DNA of 40,045 nt, from positions 691-40,735 of the forward strand of contig QULQ01000021.1 of assembly GCA_003490145.1 (NCBI GenBank), in the 5' to 3' direction. Positions 24,179 to 33,245 of this stretch are shown one piece after another. A program made the position numbers and the translations under genes. The DNA comes from Lachnospiraceae bacterium OM04-12BH (GTDB lineage: Bacteria > Bacillota > Clostridia > Lachnospirales > Lachnospiraceae). The number at the start of each line of letters is the position of its first letter. Positions within the stretch are counted from its first letter, which is position 1. A model generated the notes under the pieces. That model was not told the DNA's origin. It worked only from the letters and a program-made list of their open reading frames with translations, and did no database searches.

Positions 24179-25360
24179 ATGAAAAAGAGAATGATCATCA
24201 CACTGCTTGCTGCGGCTATGACAGCAGGGCTGCTGGCAGGATGCGGCAGTAAGAAGGAAGAAAAACAGGATCTGGCGGTAACACCTATAGAAACACCGGC
24301 AGCAGAAGAAACGACAGAAGAGGTGGAGACGCCAGAGGAAGAAGCTGGTGCAGGGGTGATCCCTGTAGAGAGGGAAATAAAAGATGGAAAGATGCAGAGC
24401 TATCTTACCGGCGAATGGAAGGATGAGGCTGTGGCAAACAGAAGGCCGATCGCAGTCATGATTCCGAATAATTCACCGGCAATGCCGCAGTACGGTATTT
24501 CCAAAGCCAGTATCGTCTATGAAGCACCTGTAGAAGGAAGAATTACCAGACTGATGGCTGTGTTTGAGGATTTTGATGACCTTGACAGGATCGGACCCAT
24601 CCGCAGCAGCCGTGACTATTTCGTTTATGTGGCTATGGGTTACGAGGCAATCTACTGTAACTGGGGATTGGCAAGACCTTATGTGGAAGAGCTGATCAAC
24701 AGGGATACTGTACAGAATATCAGTGCACCGGTGGAAGGTATTTATAATCCAGCACCAGAGGCCTATGACAGAGTTTCAAGACCGGGTTATGCAACAGAAT
24801 TTACCGGTTATCTGTTTATTGATGGCATGAAAAAGGCAGCAGACAGACTGGGCTATACCTGGGAGTATGATGATGCTTATGTACCGCCCTTTACCTTCGC
24901 AGCAGATGGGGTAAAGGCAGAGACCAGCTATGAAGATGCAGAAACAGCAGTGAAGATCATGCCCGGCGGTACAGAAGGAAACAAAGGTGGTTATGGAGCC
25001 TATAATCCTTATTTCGAATATCATGAAGACGATGGGTTGTATTATCGTTATCAGGATGGAAAAAAGCAGGTGGATGAGATCGATGGAAGCCAGTTTGCAG
25101 TGTCCAATGTGGTGTTCCAGTACTGCCATGGCGAGGTCAGGGATGATCATGACTATCTTGCTTTTGGAGTGCATGGAGAAGGTGATGCCATCGTATTTAC
25201 AGGTGGAAAGGTGATTAAGGGCACCTGGAAGAGATATGACGGAGATGCTACCCCTGCGAAATTCTATGACGAAAATGATCAGGAGATCATCTTTAACCAG
25301 GGAAAAACATGGATCTGTAATATCTGGGAAGAGTATGGAGAGTATGCTGTCTACGAGTAG
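24179..25360 (+). CDS. DUF3048 (YerB-like) lipoprotein
   Basis: A 393-residue secreted lipoprotein: signal peptide MKKRMIITLLAAAMTAGLLA followed by lipobox Cys at 22. A Glu/Thr-rich linker (about 30-65) leads to the DUF3048 domain with RRPIAVMIPNNSPAMPQYGI, IVYEAPVEGRITRLMAVFED and RIGPIRSSRDYFVYVAM. The C-terminal beta-rich part has GVHGEGDAIVFTGG and GKTWICNIW. Members such as B. subtilis YerB are membrane-anchored outside the cell; function is poorly known. The gene lies 20 bases after the MBL hydrolase and is followed by a terminator (25402-25447). Confidence 0.92.
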   Translation: MKKRMIITLLAAAMTAGLLAGCGSKKEEKQDLAVTPIETPAAEETTEEVETPEEEAGAGVIPVEREIKDGKMQSYLTGEWKDEAVANRRPIAVMIPNNSPAMPQYGISKASIVYEAPVEGRITRLMAVFEDFDDLDRIGPIRSSRDYFVYVAMGYEAIYCNWGLARPYVEELINRDTVQNISAPVEGIYNPAPEAYDRVSRPGYATEFTGYLFIDGMKKAADRLGYTWEYDDAYVPPFTFAADGVKAETSYEDAETAVKIMPGGTEGNKGGYGAYNPYFEYHEDDGLYYRYQDGKKQVDEIDGSQFAVSNVVFQYCHGEVRDDHDYLAFGVHGEGDAIVFTGGKVIKGTWKRYDGDATPAKFYDENDQEIIFNQGKTWICNIWEEYGEYAVYE

Positions 25361-25365
25361 GTGGC

Positions 25366-25394
25366 TTTACAAGATATGGTAAGTTGTGTATAAT
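25366..25394 (+). promoter_or_regulatory. Promoter just upstream of a terminator
   Basis: TTTACA (25366-25371) and a perfect TATAAT (25389-25394) at 17 bases. The predicted start (about 25401) is immediately before the hairpin at 25402-25447, so transcripts would end after about 45 bases unless they read through to glmS. Confidence 0.5.
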
Positions 25395-25401
25395 ATGTAG
25401 G

Positions 25402-25447
25402 AAATGTCCGGCCAAAAGGCTTGTAAGCGTTTTGACCGGACATTTTT
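25402..25447 (+). terminator. Terminator of the rel-MBL-DUF3048 run
   Basis: AAATGTCCGG (25402-25411) pairs with CCGGACATTT (25436-25445), with further CAAAA/TTTTG pairing inside, followed by T. Confidence 0.85.
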
Positions 25448-25463
25448 GATGAAGGTCTGTTCC

Positions 25464-25492
25464 TTGAAAAATGAATAGGATACTGTTATCAT
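25464..25492 (+). promoter_or_regulatory. Promoter of glmS
   Basis: TTGAAA (25464-25469) and TATCAT (25487-25492) are 17 bases apart. The start would be near 25499, only about six bases before the ribozyme cleavage site. Confidence 0.6.
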
Positions 25493-25503
25493 CTTCCTCA
25501 TTT

Positions 25504-25648
25504 AGCGCCAGTGCCCGGAAACGGGACGACGAGGAGAAGGGTTATCGAAAATTCGGCGGGTGCCCTTCCGTAGCTCTTCGCTGCGTGATGTATCGGCAAA
25601 TATGCGGGTAACTGCAAAACAAATACGATACAACGAAGAAAATGAGGA
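25504..25648 (+). ncRNA. glmS ribozyme (glucosamine-6-phosphate-activated self-cleaving riboswitch)
   Basis: The leader of glmS carries the conserved core: A25504 then GCGCC (cleavage expected between 25504 and 25505), a GAAA-capped stem CCCG/CGGG, GACGAGGAGAAGGG, TTATCGAAAATTCGGCGGGT and GCCCTTCC, then GTATCG pairing with CGATAC. These match known Bacillus glmS ribozymes segment by segment. When glucosamine-6-phosphate accumulates, the RNA cuts itself and the mRNA is degraded, so the pathway is feedback-controlled. The bases just upstream (25494-25503) can pair perfectly with 25640-25649. The gap 25361-25765 is filled by this RNA, the two promoters and the terminator; 25650-25755 holds the leader only. 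Confidence 0.95.
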
Positions 25649-25765
25649 ATGCAGTTGTAAGTGACTGTGGATCTTAAATCAGAACAGATAACCGGCTATA
25701 AGGGTGAGCTTTTGAATATAATGAAGAGAGGCCGGAAAAATAGAGAAAGATGAGGAAGATGATAT

Positions 25766-27589
25766 ATGTGTGGGATTATTGGATATACAGGAAAAAGAGA
25801 GGCCAGTGAGATCATGCTGGATGCGCTGGAGCTTCTGGAGTACAGAGGCTATGACAGTGCAGGTATTGCGTTGTTCCCGGAGAAAGGGGGTCCGGTAAGA
25901 ATCTTTAAGAAGGCGGGCAGAGTGCATGACCTCAGGGAGCTCTGTGCAAAAAATGATGTCACAGGTCACTGCGGAATCGGCCATACAAGATGGGCAACCC
26001 ATGGGGGTGTGAGTGATGAAAATGCCCATCCCCATCATTTTAAAGATGTGACGATTACCCATAATGGGATTATAGAGAACTACAGACAGCTGATCGAGAG
26101 GTATGAGCTGGACGGAAAACTGACCTCTCAGACAGACAGCGAGGTAGTGGCGGCTGTGCTTTCCCATTTTTATACAGGAGATCCTTATGCAGCAATCAGG
26201 AAGACGGTGCTGAAGCTGAAGGGAACCTTTGCGCTGTCGATCATGTTTGATGATATTCCCGGTAAGATCTTTGCGGTCAGGAATGTAAGTCCGATCGTAG
26301 CAGCCAATACAGAGGATGGTGCGATCCTGTCCTCCGATGTGGCAGCGATCGTGCCTTTTACAACACAGTATTTTGTTGTACCTGAGTTTCATGTGGTGTG
26401 CCTTTCCGGGGATGGAATTGAGATGTATGATCTTTCCGGCGATAAGGCAAGGATCGACTGGCTGACAGTGGACTGGGATATCAGCCGCAGCGATAAGGGT
26501 GGTTATCCTTTTTATATGGAAAAGGAGATCATGGAGCAGCCAAGGGTGATTGGTGAAACAGTGAAGCCAAGGATCAAAGATGGAAAACCGGATTTTACAG
26601 CAGAGGGAATCCCGGATGAGATGCTTGCATCCTGCAGAAGGATCTGTGTGATCGCATGCGGAACAGCCATGCATGCGGGACTGGTAGGAAAGAGCCTGAT
26701 CCAGTCACTGATCGGTATTCATGTGGATGTAGTCATGGCTTCCGAGTTTATGTATAATGATCCTATTGTGGATGAAACAACGCTTGTGATCGCTATTTCC
26801 CAGTCAGGAGAGACGATTGACACGCTGGAAGCATTGAAGTTTGCCAGAAAGTGTGGATCACCCAGTATTTCCATTGTTAATGTAAAGGGTGCATCCATTG
26901 CAAGAGCCAGTGAATATGTGATCTATACCAATGCAGGTCCGGAGATCGCAGTGGCAAGCACCAAGGCCTATACGACCCAGCTTGCCGTGCTGTACCTTCT
27001 GACTGCAAGAATGGCTATAGCCAGAAAGCTCTGGAGTGATGAGCAGATGAAGGAATACATGGAGGAGCTTCAGAGAGTACCTGCAGTTATGGAAGAGGTA
27101 CTGAAAAGCAAGGAAGAAATCCATCATATCGCAGATACCATGTTGAATGCAAGGGATGTGTTCATGATTGGACGCGGTCTTGACTACTCCATTTTACTGG
27201 AAGGATCCCTGAAGCTGAAGGAGATTTCCTATATCCATTCGGAAGCTTATGCGTCCGGGGAGCTGAAGCATGGAACCATCGCTCTGATCACGGAGGAAAC
27301 ACCTGTGATCGCGGTAGTGACGCAGGATAAATTAAAGAGCAAGGAGCTGTCCAATATCAAGGAAGTACAGTCAAGAGGAGCCAGGGTGATTCTTCTGATC
27401 AAGGGACAGGAAGAACTGGAACAGGAGAAGGTCTGGAGCAGTATTTTCCGGCTGCCTGTGATGAAGGATGAGTTTATGGTAATGCCTGTATCCATCGTGC
27501 TGCAGCTCATTGCATATTATGTTTCCCTGGATAAGGGACTTGATGTAGATAAGCCGAGAAACCTGGCTAAGGTAGTAACGGTAGAATAA
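25766..27589 (+). CDS. glmS: Glutamine-fructose-6-phosphate aminotransferase (isomerizing)
   Basis: A 607-residue cytosolic enzyme that makes glucosamine-6-phosphate from fructose-6-phosphate and glutamine, the first step to UDP-GlcNAc and cell wall. The N-terminal glutaminase starts with catalytic Cys2 (MCGIIGY), with LLEYRGYDSAGIA and GHTRWATHGG. Two SIS domains follow, with AISQSGETIDTL, GPEIAVASTKAYTTQ and EAYASGELKHGTIALI, and the usual C-terminal LAKVVTVE. The length is normal. The start lies behind GAGGAAGATGATAT and downstream of its ribozyme. hemZ follows after nine bases, so it shares the transcript and ribozyme control may reach it. Confidence 0.98.
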   Translation: MCGIIGYTGKREASEIMLDALELLEYRGYDSAGIALFPEKGGPVRIFKKAGRVHDLRELCAKNDVTGHCGIGHTRWATHGGVSDENAHPHHFKDVTITHNGIIENYRQLIERYELDGKLTSQTDSEVVAAVLSHFYTGDPYAAIRKTVLKLKGTFALSIMFDDIPGKIFAVRNVSPIVAANTEDGAILSSDVAAIVPFTTQYFVVPEFHVVCLSGDGIEMYDLSGDKARIDWLTVDWDISRSDKGGYPFYMEKEIMEQPRVIGETVKPRIKDGKPDFTAEGIPDEMLASCRRICVIACGTAMHAGLVGKSLIQSLIGIHVDVVMASEFMYNDPIVDETTLVIAISQSGETIDTLEALKFARKCGSPSISIVNVKGASIARASEYVIYTNAGPEIAVASTKAYTTQLAVLYLLTARMAIARKLWSDEQMKEYMEELQRVPAVMEEVLKSKEEIHHIADTMLNARDVFMIGRGLDYSILLEGSLKLKEISYIHSEAYASGELKHGTIALITEETPVIAVVTQDKLKSKELSNIKEVQSRGARVILLIKGQEELEQEKVWSSIFRLPVMKDEFMVMPVSIVLQLIAYYVSLDKGLDVDKPRNLAKVVTVE

Positions 27590-27598
27590 AAAGGGAAG

Positions 27599-29098
27599 AT
27601 GATAACAGAATCTATGGAACAGAATGTAATCGAAATAACATTAAATAAGGCGGGCTTTGAATATGATATCCACTCACTGGTAAAGGCTTTTTATCCGGAG
27701 TGTGAGGTCAGAGTCCATGCAGAGGGAGAAGGGGAACCCGGAAGTTCATCCGATGGGTACCCGAATCTTTCCCTGCAGATCGGGGAAGAGGAGATCGTCC
27801 TGGTGCTGATCCAGGCAGGAGGAGGTTCCTCTTCTTTCCATGCAAAAAAGGTAGTGATTTCAGATGCACCTGACAGAACAGAGGTAAAGAACCGTTTAAA
27901 GAAGCTGATCTATGTCGCACTCTCCGAATATACGGGAAAGCAGCTTCCCTGGGGGACGCTGACTGGGATCCGGCCAACGAAAATTCCCATGACAATGCTG
28001 CTTGAAGGAAGGAATGAGGAAGAGATCCTCTCCTATATGAAGGATACCTATCTGGTCAGTGAGGAAAAGGCAGGGCTTTCCCTGGAGATTGCAGAGAGGG
28101 AAAAGGAGCTTCTTTCCACGATCCACTATCAGGACGGCTACAGCCTGTATATCGGGATCCCCTTCTGCCCGACTACATGCCTGTATTGTTCTTTTACGTC
28201 CTTCCCGATCGTATCCTGGAAAAAGAGAGTCAATGAATATCTGGAAGCAGTGGAAAAGGAAATTACCTTTACGGCAGAGATCTATAAGGACAAGGTACTG
28301 GACACAGTTTATATTGGCGGCGGAACACCAACTACACTGTCAGCAGAGGAACTGGAGAGACTTCTTTCTTTCCTGAAGAAAACATTGGATTTTTCACAGG
28401 TGAAGGAATTTACTGTGGAGGCCGGAAGAGCCGACAGTATTACGGCAGATAAGCTTGAGGTATTAATAAAATACGGCGTGACCAGGATCTCTGTCAATCC
28501 ACAGACCATGAAGGAGGAGACCCTGAGACTGATCGGCAGACAGCATACGGTAGAACAGGTAAAGGAAGCCTTTTATCTTGCCAGGGAAAAGGGCTTTACC
28601 AATATCAATATGGATCTGATCCTCGGACTTCCGGGAGAGGATGAAGAGGACGTCAGGAGAACTATAGAAGAGGTGAAGAAGCTGAATCCGGATTCCCTGA
28701 CGGTACATTCCCTTGCCATCAAACGGGCATCACGGCTGAATCAGTGGATTGAGAAAAACGGGATCGAGGCACTTCACAATACAGATGAGACAATGAAGAT
28801 TGCCGAAAACGGAGCCAGGGAAATGGGGATGGTTCCCTATTATCTCTACCGTCAGAAAAATATGTCTGGCAACTTTGAAAATGTGGGATATGCAAGAGAA
28901 GGCAGGTTTGGCATCTATAATATCCTGATCATGGAGGAAGTCCAGACGATCATTGCCCTTGGCGCCGGTACGGTGACAAAACGGGTATATGGAAATGGCA
29001 GGATCGAACGGTGCGACAATGTGAAGGACGTAGGGCTGTATATTGAGAAGATTGATGAAATGATTGATCGGAAGAGGAAGCTTTTGACAGAAGGATAA
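27599..29098 (+). CDS. hemZ: Coproporphyrinogen III dehydrogenase-like radical SAM protein HemZ
   Basis: A 499-residue protein with the radical SAM cluster motif CPTTCLYC (C190, C194, C197), GGGTPTTLSAEEL, and a C-terminal HemN-like region (MVPYYLYRQKNMSGNFENVG and GAGTVTKR). The first about 170 residues are a HemZ-specific extension. HemZ-type proteins are annotated as oxygen-independent coproporphyrinogen oxidases, but many clostridia with them make no haem, so the real reaction may differ. The start 27599 has GGGA close by; ATG 27614 is an alternative. It is encoded nine bases after glmS and is probably read from the same promoter. Confidence 0.9.
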   Translation: MITESMEQNVIEITLNKAGFEYDIHSLVKAFYPECEVRVHAEGEGEPGSSSDGYPNLSLQIGEEEIVLVLIQAGGGSSSFHAKKVVISDAPDRTEVKNRLKKLIYVALSEYTGKQLPWGTLTGIRPTKIPMTMLLEGRNEEEILSYMKDTYLVSEEKAGLSLEIAEREKELLSTIHYQDGYSLYIGIPFCPTTCLYCSFTSFPIVSWKKRVNEYLEAVEKEITFTAEIYKDKVLDTVYIGGGTPTTLSAEELERLLSFLKKTLDFSQVKEFTVEAGRADSITADKLEVLIKYGVTRISVNPQTMKEETLRLIGRQHTVEQVKEAFYLAREKGFTNINMDLILGLPGEDEEDVRRTIEEVKKLNPDSLTVHSLAIKRASRLNQWIEKNGIEALHNTDETMKIAENGAREMGMVPYYLYRQKNMSGNFENVGYAREGRFGIYNILIMEEVQTIIALGAGTVTKRVYGNGRIERCDNVKDVGLYIEKIDEMIDRKRKLLTEG

Positions 29099-29194
29099 AA
29101 GTGTTTTTCTTCCTGAAATAGTACATCAAAAAAAATACCCAATCATACTGAGTAACCTATGAGATGTATTGAAACAACCTAATAACTGTGCCTT

Positions 29195-29233
29195 AAAGGA
29201 CGAATTCATTTTAGAAGATGAGTTCGTCCTTTT
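29195..29233 (+). terminator. Terminator after hemZ
   Basis: AAAGGACGAA (29195-29204) pairs with TTCGTCCTTT (29223-29232), with inner TCAT/ATGA, followed by T. It ends the glmS-hemZ transcript. Confidence 0.85.
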
Positions 29234-29344
29234 CTGTTATAGTCAATTATTTAACACTATATGGTGTGGCAGCAACAGATAGTGTTATGAGCAAGTAGCA
29301 AAGCGGATTGCGAATATCCGTTTGACATCAAGGAGGAAAAAAAC

Positions 29345-29576
29345 ATGAACAGTACAGTGTTAGGAGCAAAGAAACATCAGCAACGTGTTTGTTTCCATGC
29401 CGGACTACAAGACCGGGCGGCTGGATGACAACGGGAAGGATGTGTATCAGGATATCGCTTACCCTGTGACAAGGCAGTTTAGGCAGGAATTATATGATGG
29501 GATTGTGAAAGAATTCCATGTTGTTATGGGGCACATGAAACAAGCAGACAAGGAAGAAAAAATAAAGCCTGAATAG
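29345..29576 (+). pseudogene. spoVG-like relic, 5' part deleted
   Basis: A strong AGGAGG (29331-29336) and ATG 29345 open a frame that reads MNSTVLGAKKHQQRVC and stops after 27 codons. One frame over, from 29385, the sequence is VFVSMPDYKTGRLDDNGKD, then YQDIAYPVTRQFRQELYDGI. That is the C-terminal half of a SpoVG-type protein of the kind carried by integrative elements in Lachnospiraceae. The N-terminal half is missing and the join shifts the frame. The tail (HMKQADKEEKIKPE) is hydrophilic. Together with nearby inverted repeats (AACACTAT and ATAGTGTT around 29253-29285) it looks like a scar of a mobile element. No intact gene lies between 29099 and 29783. Confidence 0.7.
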
Positions 29577-29659
29577 AAAGCTACAAATGATTAATGGGAA
29601 AGATGAAAATGATATGAAGAGACCAAGTAATGATTAAAACTCGATATAAAAATAATGGG

Positions 29660-29690
29660 AGAGCACTGTAAAACAGTGCTCTGCTTGTTG
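29660..29690. terminator. Hairpin downstream of the spoVG relic
   Basis: AGAGCACTGT (29660-29669) pairs with ACAGTGCTCT (29673-29682) around a three-base loop, followed by GCTTGTTG, only moderately T-rich. It may end the relic's transcript; 29691-29783 is AT-rich leader for the next gene. Confidence 0.6.
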
Positions 29691-29783
29691 TATAAGAGAA
29701 CAATCTTAGCTTTTTCATCCTTTTTCATATTTTTATTATTTTCTTATGGAGTCTGACAGTTATAATATAAGGGGAGGTTTACC

Positions 29784-31586
29784 ATGAAAATCATCAGTCT
29801 TGACAGAAAAAGTATAAAAATTAAGTTAGCAACTGCATTTGTGATTACTTCTATAATCCCAATTTTGCTGGTAAATATTATTTATTATTACAATACATCA
29901 AAACTTGTGCAGCAGAATGTGGAGAGCATGACAAAAGCAAATCTTGAGCAGACAAAAGTGAGCCTTGATGTGTGGATGGATTCCTATGAAGATATTCTGT
30001 TTCAGGTTTATACGGATGACTATATCGTAGAATTGGTTGAGAAAATCAATGGTGGTGAGGATGTCGCTAATAACAGGAAACTGCTCAGAAAAACGCTGAG
30101 GGGATTATTTTATACAAAAGATTATGTGAAATCAATTGCAATCATTACTGAAAGCGGAGAACTTGCATTTTATGACCAGTTGACGGCATCAACTACACAG
30201 ACATCGTGGCTGGATAGTATTGCTTTATCCCAGGCGGAACTATATGAAGAAATCAGTAGTGATAATAAAACGCATCTTTTTTCTACCGGAGAAAAAGTGA
30301 TTTTTGGAAGTAATTCCTGCTATTTGTTTCATATAGGACATCGTATCATTGATTATAGGGATGTGCAGAAAAAATGTGGGATTGTTATCGTAAGTATTGA
30401 TGTAAAACTTTTGGAAGAAGTCTGTGGAACGCCTGCAGAAAATGGATTGAATTTTATTGTGGATGGCAGTGGGTATTTGGTATCCTGCTCAAATTCAAAC
30501 AAAGTTGGAAAAAACGTTGTTGCTAAATGTGCAAGTGAAGAAGAAAAAGCAATTGTTTATCAGCAGATTGCAAGGGAGACGGAACTTTTTGCAGACAGGG
30601 AATTGTCCATTTATTCGGTGCATGATGAAAAAACGGGATGGGAAATTATCCGTGCAACAGATCAGGATGAGCTTGTCCAGGGGCTTCATGTCCAGCAAAA
30701 GATGCTGGGTTTTATTATATTTCTTTCACTTCTGGCGGTCTTGCTCATTATGGTCAGCCAAGTGACACGAATGACAGGTTCTATAAAAAGAGTAGTGGAA
30801 ATGATGAGAAAGGCAGGAAAAGGTGACTTAACGGTTCATGTGGCGTACGATGAGAGAAGACCTACGGAGATAGAGATTATTGCAGAAGAATTCAATTCGA
30901 TGATGGATAAATTAAAGAAGTCGATCGAGAAGCAGAAAAATGCAGAAATTACAGCGTTGGAGGCGCAGATTAATCCGCATTTTCTTTATAATACATTGGA
31001 TACGATCAATTGGATCGCCATTGACAAGGACGAGTATGAGATCAGTAATATGATTACAACACTTGCCCGGATATTGAGATATGGAATTTCTGACAGTAAT
31101 GGGATTGTAAAAATAAAGGATGAAATTGATTGGTTAAAGCAGTATATTTTTCTTCAGCAGATCAGATTGAAAAATACTTTTGAATGTTATATAGATGTGG
31201 AACCGGAACTTATGAATTTATCAATACATAAACTGCTTTTACAGCCATTTGTTGAGAATGCAATTCTGCATGGGTTTGAAGGAGTAGACAGGGCACACCG
31301 CTTACAGATGTGTATGAAGAGAGAGGATGATTTTATAAAAATAGAGATAGCGGATAATGGCTGCGGAATTTCTCCTGAAAAAGTACAGGAGATGAATGAA
31401 GGAATATTTAAGAAAACGGATGATAAAAACCATATCGGTATGGAAAATGCGATTACAAGGCTGCATATGTATTACGGGCAAAATGTAAAGGTTGTGATAG
31501 AGAGTGAACAGGGAAAGGGAACGGCAGTAAGGATTTGGATTCCAATAGCAGGAGGTGAGAACATCCATGAAGGCAGTGGTAATTGA
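29784..31586 (+). CDS. YesM-type sensor histidine kinase
   Basis: A 600-residue membrane sensor. Membrane segments are at about 13-33 and 308-328, enclosing a dCACHE-like extracytoplasmic sensor; then HAMP (about 329-382), the histidine kinase domain with H399 in QINPHFLYNTLDTIN, and the ATPase with FVENAILHGFEG and ADNGCGISPEKVQ. This is the class of sugar-sensing kinases paired with YesN/AraC regulators. The start follows GGGGAGGTTT. A TATAAT at 29761-29766 lies so close that the transcript would begin within the ribosome binding site, so the true promoter is uncertain. It overlaps the regulator gene by 20 bases. Confidence 0.95.
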   Translation: MKIISLDRKSIKIKLATAFVITSIIPILLVNIIYYYNTSKLVQQNVESMTKANLEQTKVSLDVWMDSYEDILFQVYTDDYIVELVEKINGGEDVANNRKLLRKTLRGLFYTKDYVKSIAIITESGELAFYDQLTASTTQTSWLDSIALSQAELYEEISSDNKTHLFSTGEKVIFGSNSCYLFHIGHRIIDYRDVQKKCGIVIVSIDVKLLEEVCGTPAENGLNFIVDGSGYLVSCSNSNKVGKNVVAKCASEEEKAIVYQQIARETELFADRELSIYSVHDEKTGWEIIRATDQDELVQGLHVQQKMLGFIIFLSLLAVLLIMVSQVTRMTGSIKRVVEMMRKAGKGDLTVHVAYDERRPTEIEIIAEEFNSMMDKLKKSIEKQKNAEITALEAQINPHFLYNTLDTINWIAIDKDEYEISNMITTLARILRYGISDSNGIVKIKDEIDWLKQYIFLQQIRLKNTFECYIDVEPELMNLSIHKLLLQPFVENAILHGFEGVDRAHRLQMCMKREDDFIKIEIADNGCGISPEKVQEMNEGIFKKTDDKNHIGMENAITRLHMYYGQNVKVVIESEQGKGTAVRIWIPIAGGENIHEGSGN

Positions 31587-33099
31587 AGATGAGATATTGA
31601 TCAGAGAGGGGCTTTGCAAATTGATGAAAAAGATGTTTCCCGAAATTGAAGTTACAGGTACTGCGGGTAACGGACAGGAAGGGCTCCTTTGTATAGAAAG
31701 AGATAAGCCGGATATGATTATTACCGATATCAGGATGCCGGTTATGGATGGCTTGGAAATGATCACAAAAATGCAGGAATCAGGAATATTTCCTAAAGTA
31801 ATTGTTTTGACAGCTTATTCGGAATTTTCCTACGCCCAGCAGGCTGTGAAACTGGGGGTAAGCGATTATATCATTAAACCTGTGGTTGTTCAGGAATTTG
31901 TTCGGACGATTCGGAAAATACAGAATCTATATGAGCAGGAACAAAAAAGGACACCGGACACAATGGGAAGCCTGGAAAATATAGTATCGGGTATTTTATA
32001 TGGAACTTCTATATTGGATGAAGAAATGGAGAGCTTTCTGGATAAAAAATATGGAATTGAGAAAGATATGCCGTTGATAGAGCTGCTCGTCTATATGGGA
32101 GAGAGCTTTGAGGCTGAGCGGGAAAGAAAACGGAAGGAAATGTGTCAGATATTAAAGAAGAAAGAAGTAAAGTACTGTCTGGTAGACATGGAGTATGATA
32201 AAGTAATTATTGCGCTGGTCTATGGTTATTCGTCCAGGCGGGAGATAGAACGCTGGTATCAGAATCAGATTTTATTTCAGAACATGGGAGAGAGGAAGCA
32301 GAAAGTCAGTTATGGAATGCTGGAAGTATCGGGAGCGTGCGAGATCAGGGAAGGATATCAGAAACTTCTTCCATATATGGACTGGAATATTATTTTAGGC
32401 GCGGATATTTTAATATCATATCCTCAGATAACAGATGTCCAGACAGAAGTCTGCATTTATCCAGTGGAATTGGAAAATCAGATTAAGGTTGCAATCTGCA
32501 TGGGAGAAAATGAGAAAGTCAGGGAAATTCTCCAGAGATTCCATAATTATTTTTTAAACGGACATGTTTATTCTCCGAAAGAGATAAAAGAATCTTATGT
32601 GCGTTTTCAGTGGTCTGTTTTAAATATTGCAAAAGAAGTTGGCTGCATTGATTATAAAGGCATTGACCAGAAAAAACTTTTGGATTCTATTATGAATGCA
32701 AAGACAGAACGTGAATTGGAAAAAACTTTTGAAAGAGTACTCTGCTGCATGAATGTCTCAGATAAGGAAACAGGAGCAGTGAGTCTTGCTGTAAAAAAGG
32801 CACAGAGTATGATTCATGAGTTTTATGCGGATGGAATTACATTAAATGAAATTGCAGACAGGTTAAATTTAACACAGGAGTATCTCGGCACGCAATTCCA
32901 TAAGGAATTAGGGGAAAATTTTAGTACTTATATCCGCAATTACCGCCTGGCAAAGGCAAAAGAGATGTTGATAGGAACACAGCTCAGGCAATATGAAATA
33001 TCGGAAAAAGTGGGATATGCAGATGCGAAGTATTTTGCCAGGGTATTTAAAGAATGTGTTGGCATGTCGCCTGCCGAGTATAGAAAATCGAATCGATAA
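31567..33099 (+). CDS. YesN-type AraC response regulator
   Basis: A 510-residue regulator: receiver domain (1-120; D54 in IITDIRMPVMDGLEM, K105 region IIKPVVVQEF), a long middle part of the kind found between receiver and HTH in this class (about 130-400), and a C-terminal AraC/XylS double helix-turn-helix (about 410-505, LTQEYLGTQFHKELGENFST and GYADAKYFARVFKECVGMSP). The start is ATG 31567, eight bases after GGAGGTGA, inside the kinase gene. It should activate the transporter and glycosidase genes behind it. The gap to the next gene is 146 bases, enough for a target promoter. Confidence 0.95.
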   Translation: MKAVVIEDEILIREGLCKLMKKMFPEIEVTGTAGNGQEGLLCIERDKPDMIITDIRMPVMDGLEMITKMQESGIFPKVIVLTAYSEFSYAQQAVKLGVSDYIIKPVVVQEFVRTIRKIQNLYEQEQKRTPDTMGSLENIVSGILYGTSILDEEMESFLDKKYGIEKDMPLIELLVYMGESFEAERERKRKEMCQILKKKEVKYCLVDMEYDKVIIALVYGYSSRREIERWYQNQILFQNMGERKQKVSYGMLEVSGACEIREGYQKLLPYMDWNIILGADILISYPQITDVQTEVCIYPVELENQIKVAICMGENEKVREILQRFHNYFLNGHVYSPKEIKESYVRFQWSVLNIAKEVGCIDYKGIDQKKLLDSIMNAKTERELEKTFERVLCCMNVSDKETGAVSLAVKKAQSMIHEFYADGITLNEIADRLNLTQEYLGTQFHKELGENFSTYIRNYRLAKAKEMLIGTQLRQYEISEKVGYADAKYFARVFKECVGMSPAEYRKSNR

Positions 33100-33245
33100 A
33101 TTGGCTGAACAGATCTATGCGGTCAGCTTAGATTATTTATCCTTTTTCATTTTTTTACCGTTTTGGAAAGAAATAAAAAGCAGTATGATGGATTCATCAA
33201 GAGGAACACTGACTATGGAAAAGAGTTTCAGTAAGGAGGAAAGTA

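Noticed and set aside
25679..26674. Open frame of 331 codons on the minus strand
   Set aside because: It is antisense to glmS and part of its leader; composition is Cys/His-rich shadow translation with no ribosome binding site.
29761..29783. TATAAT directly upstream of the YesM-type kinase as its promoter
   Set aside because: The transcript would start inside the ribosome binding site and there is no -35 match; not supported as the working promoter.
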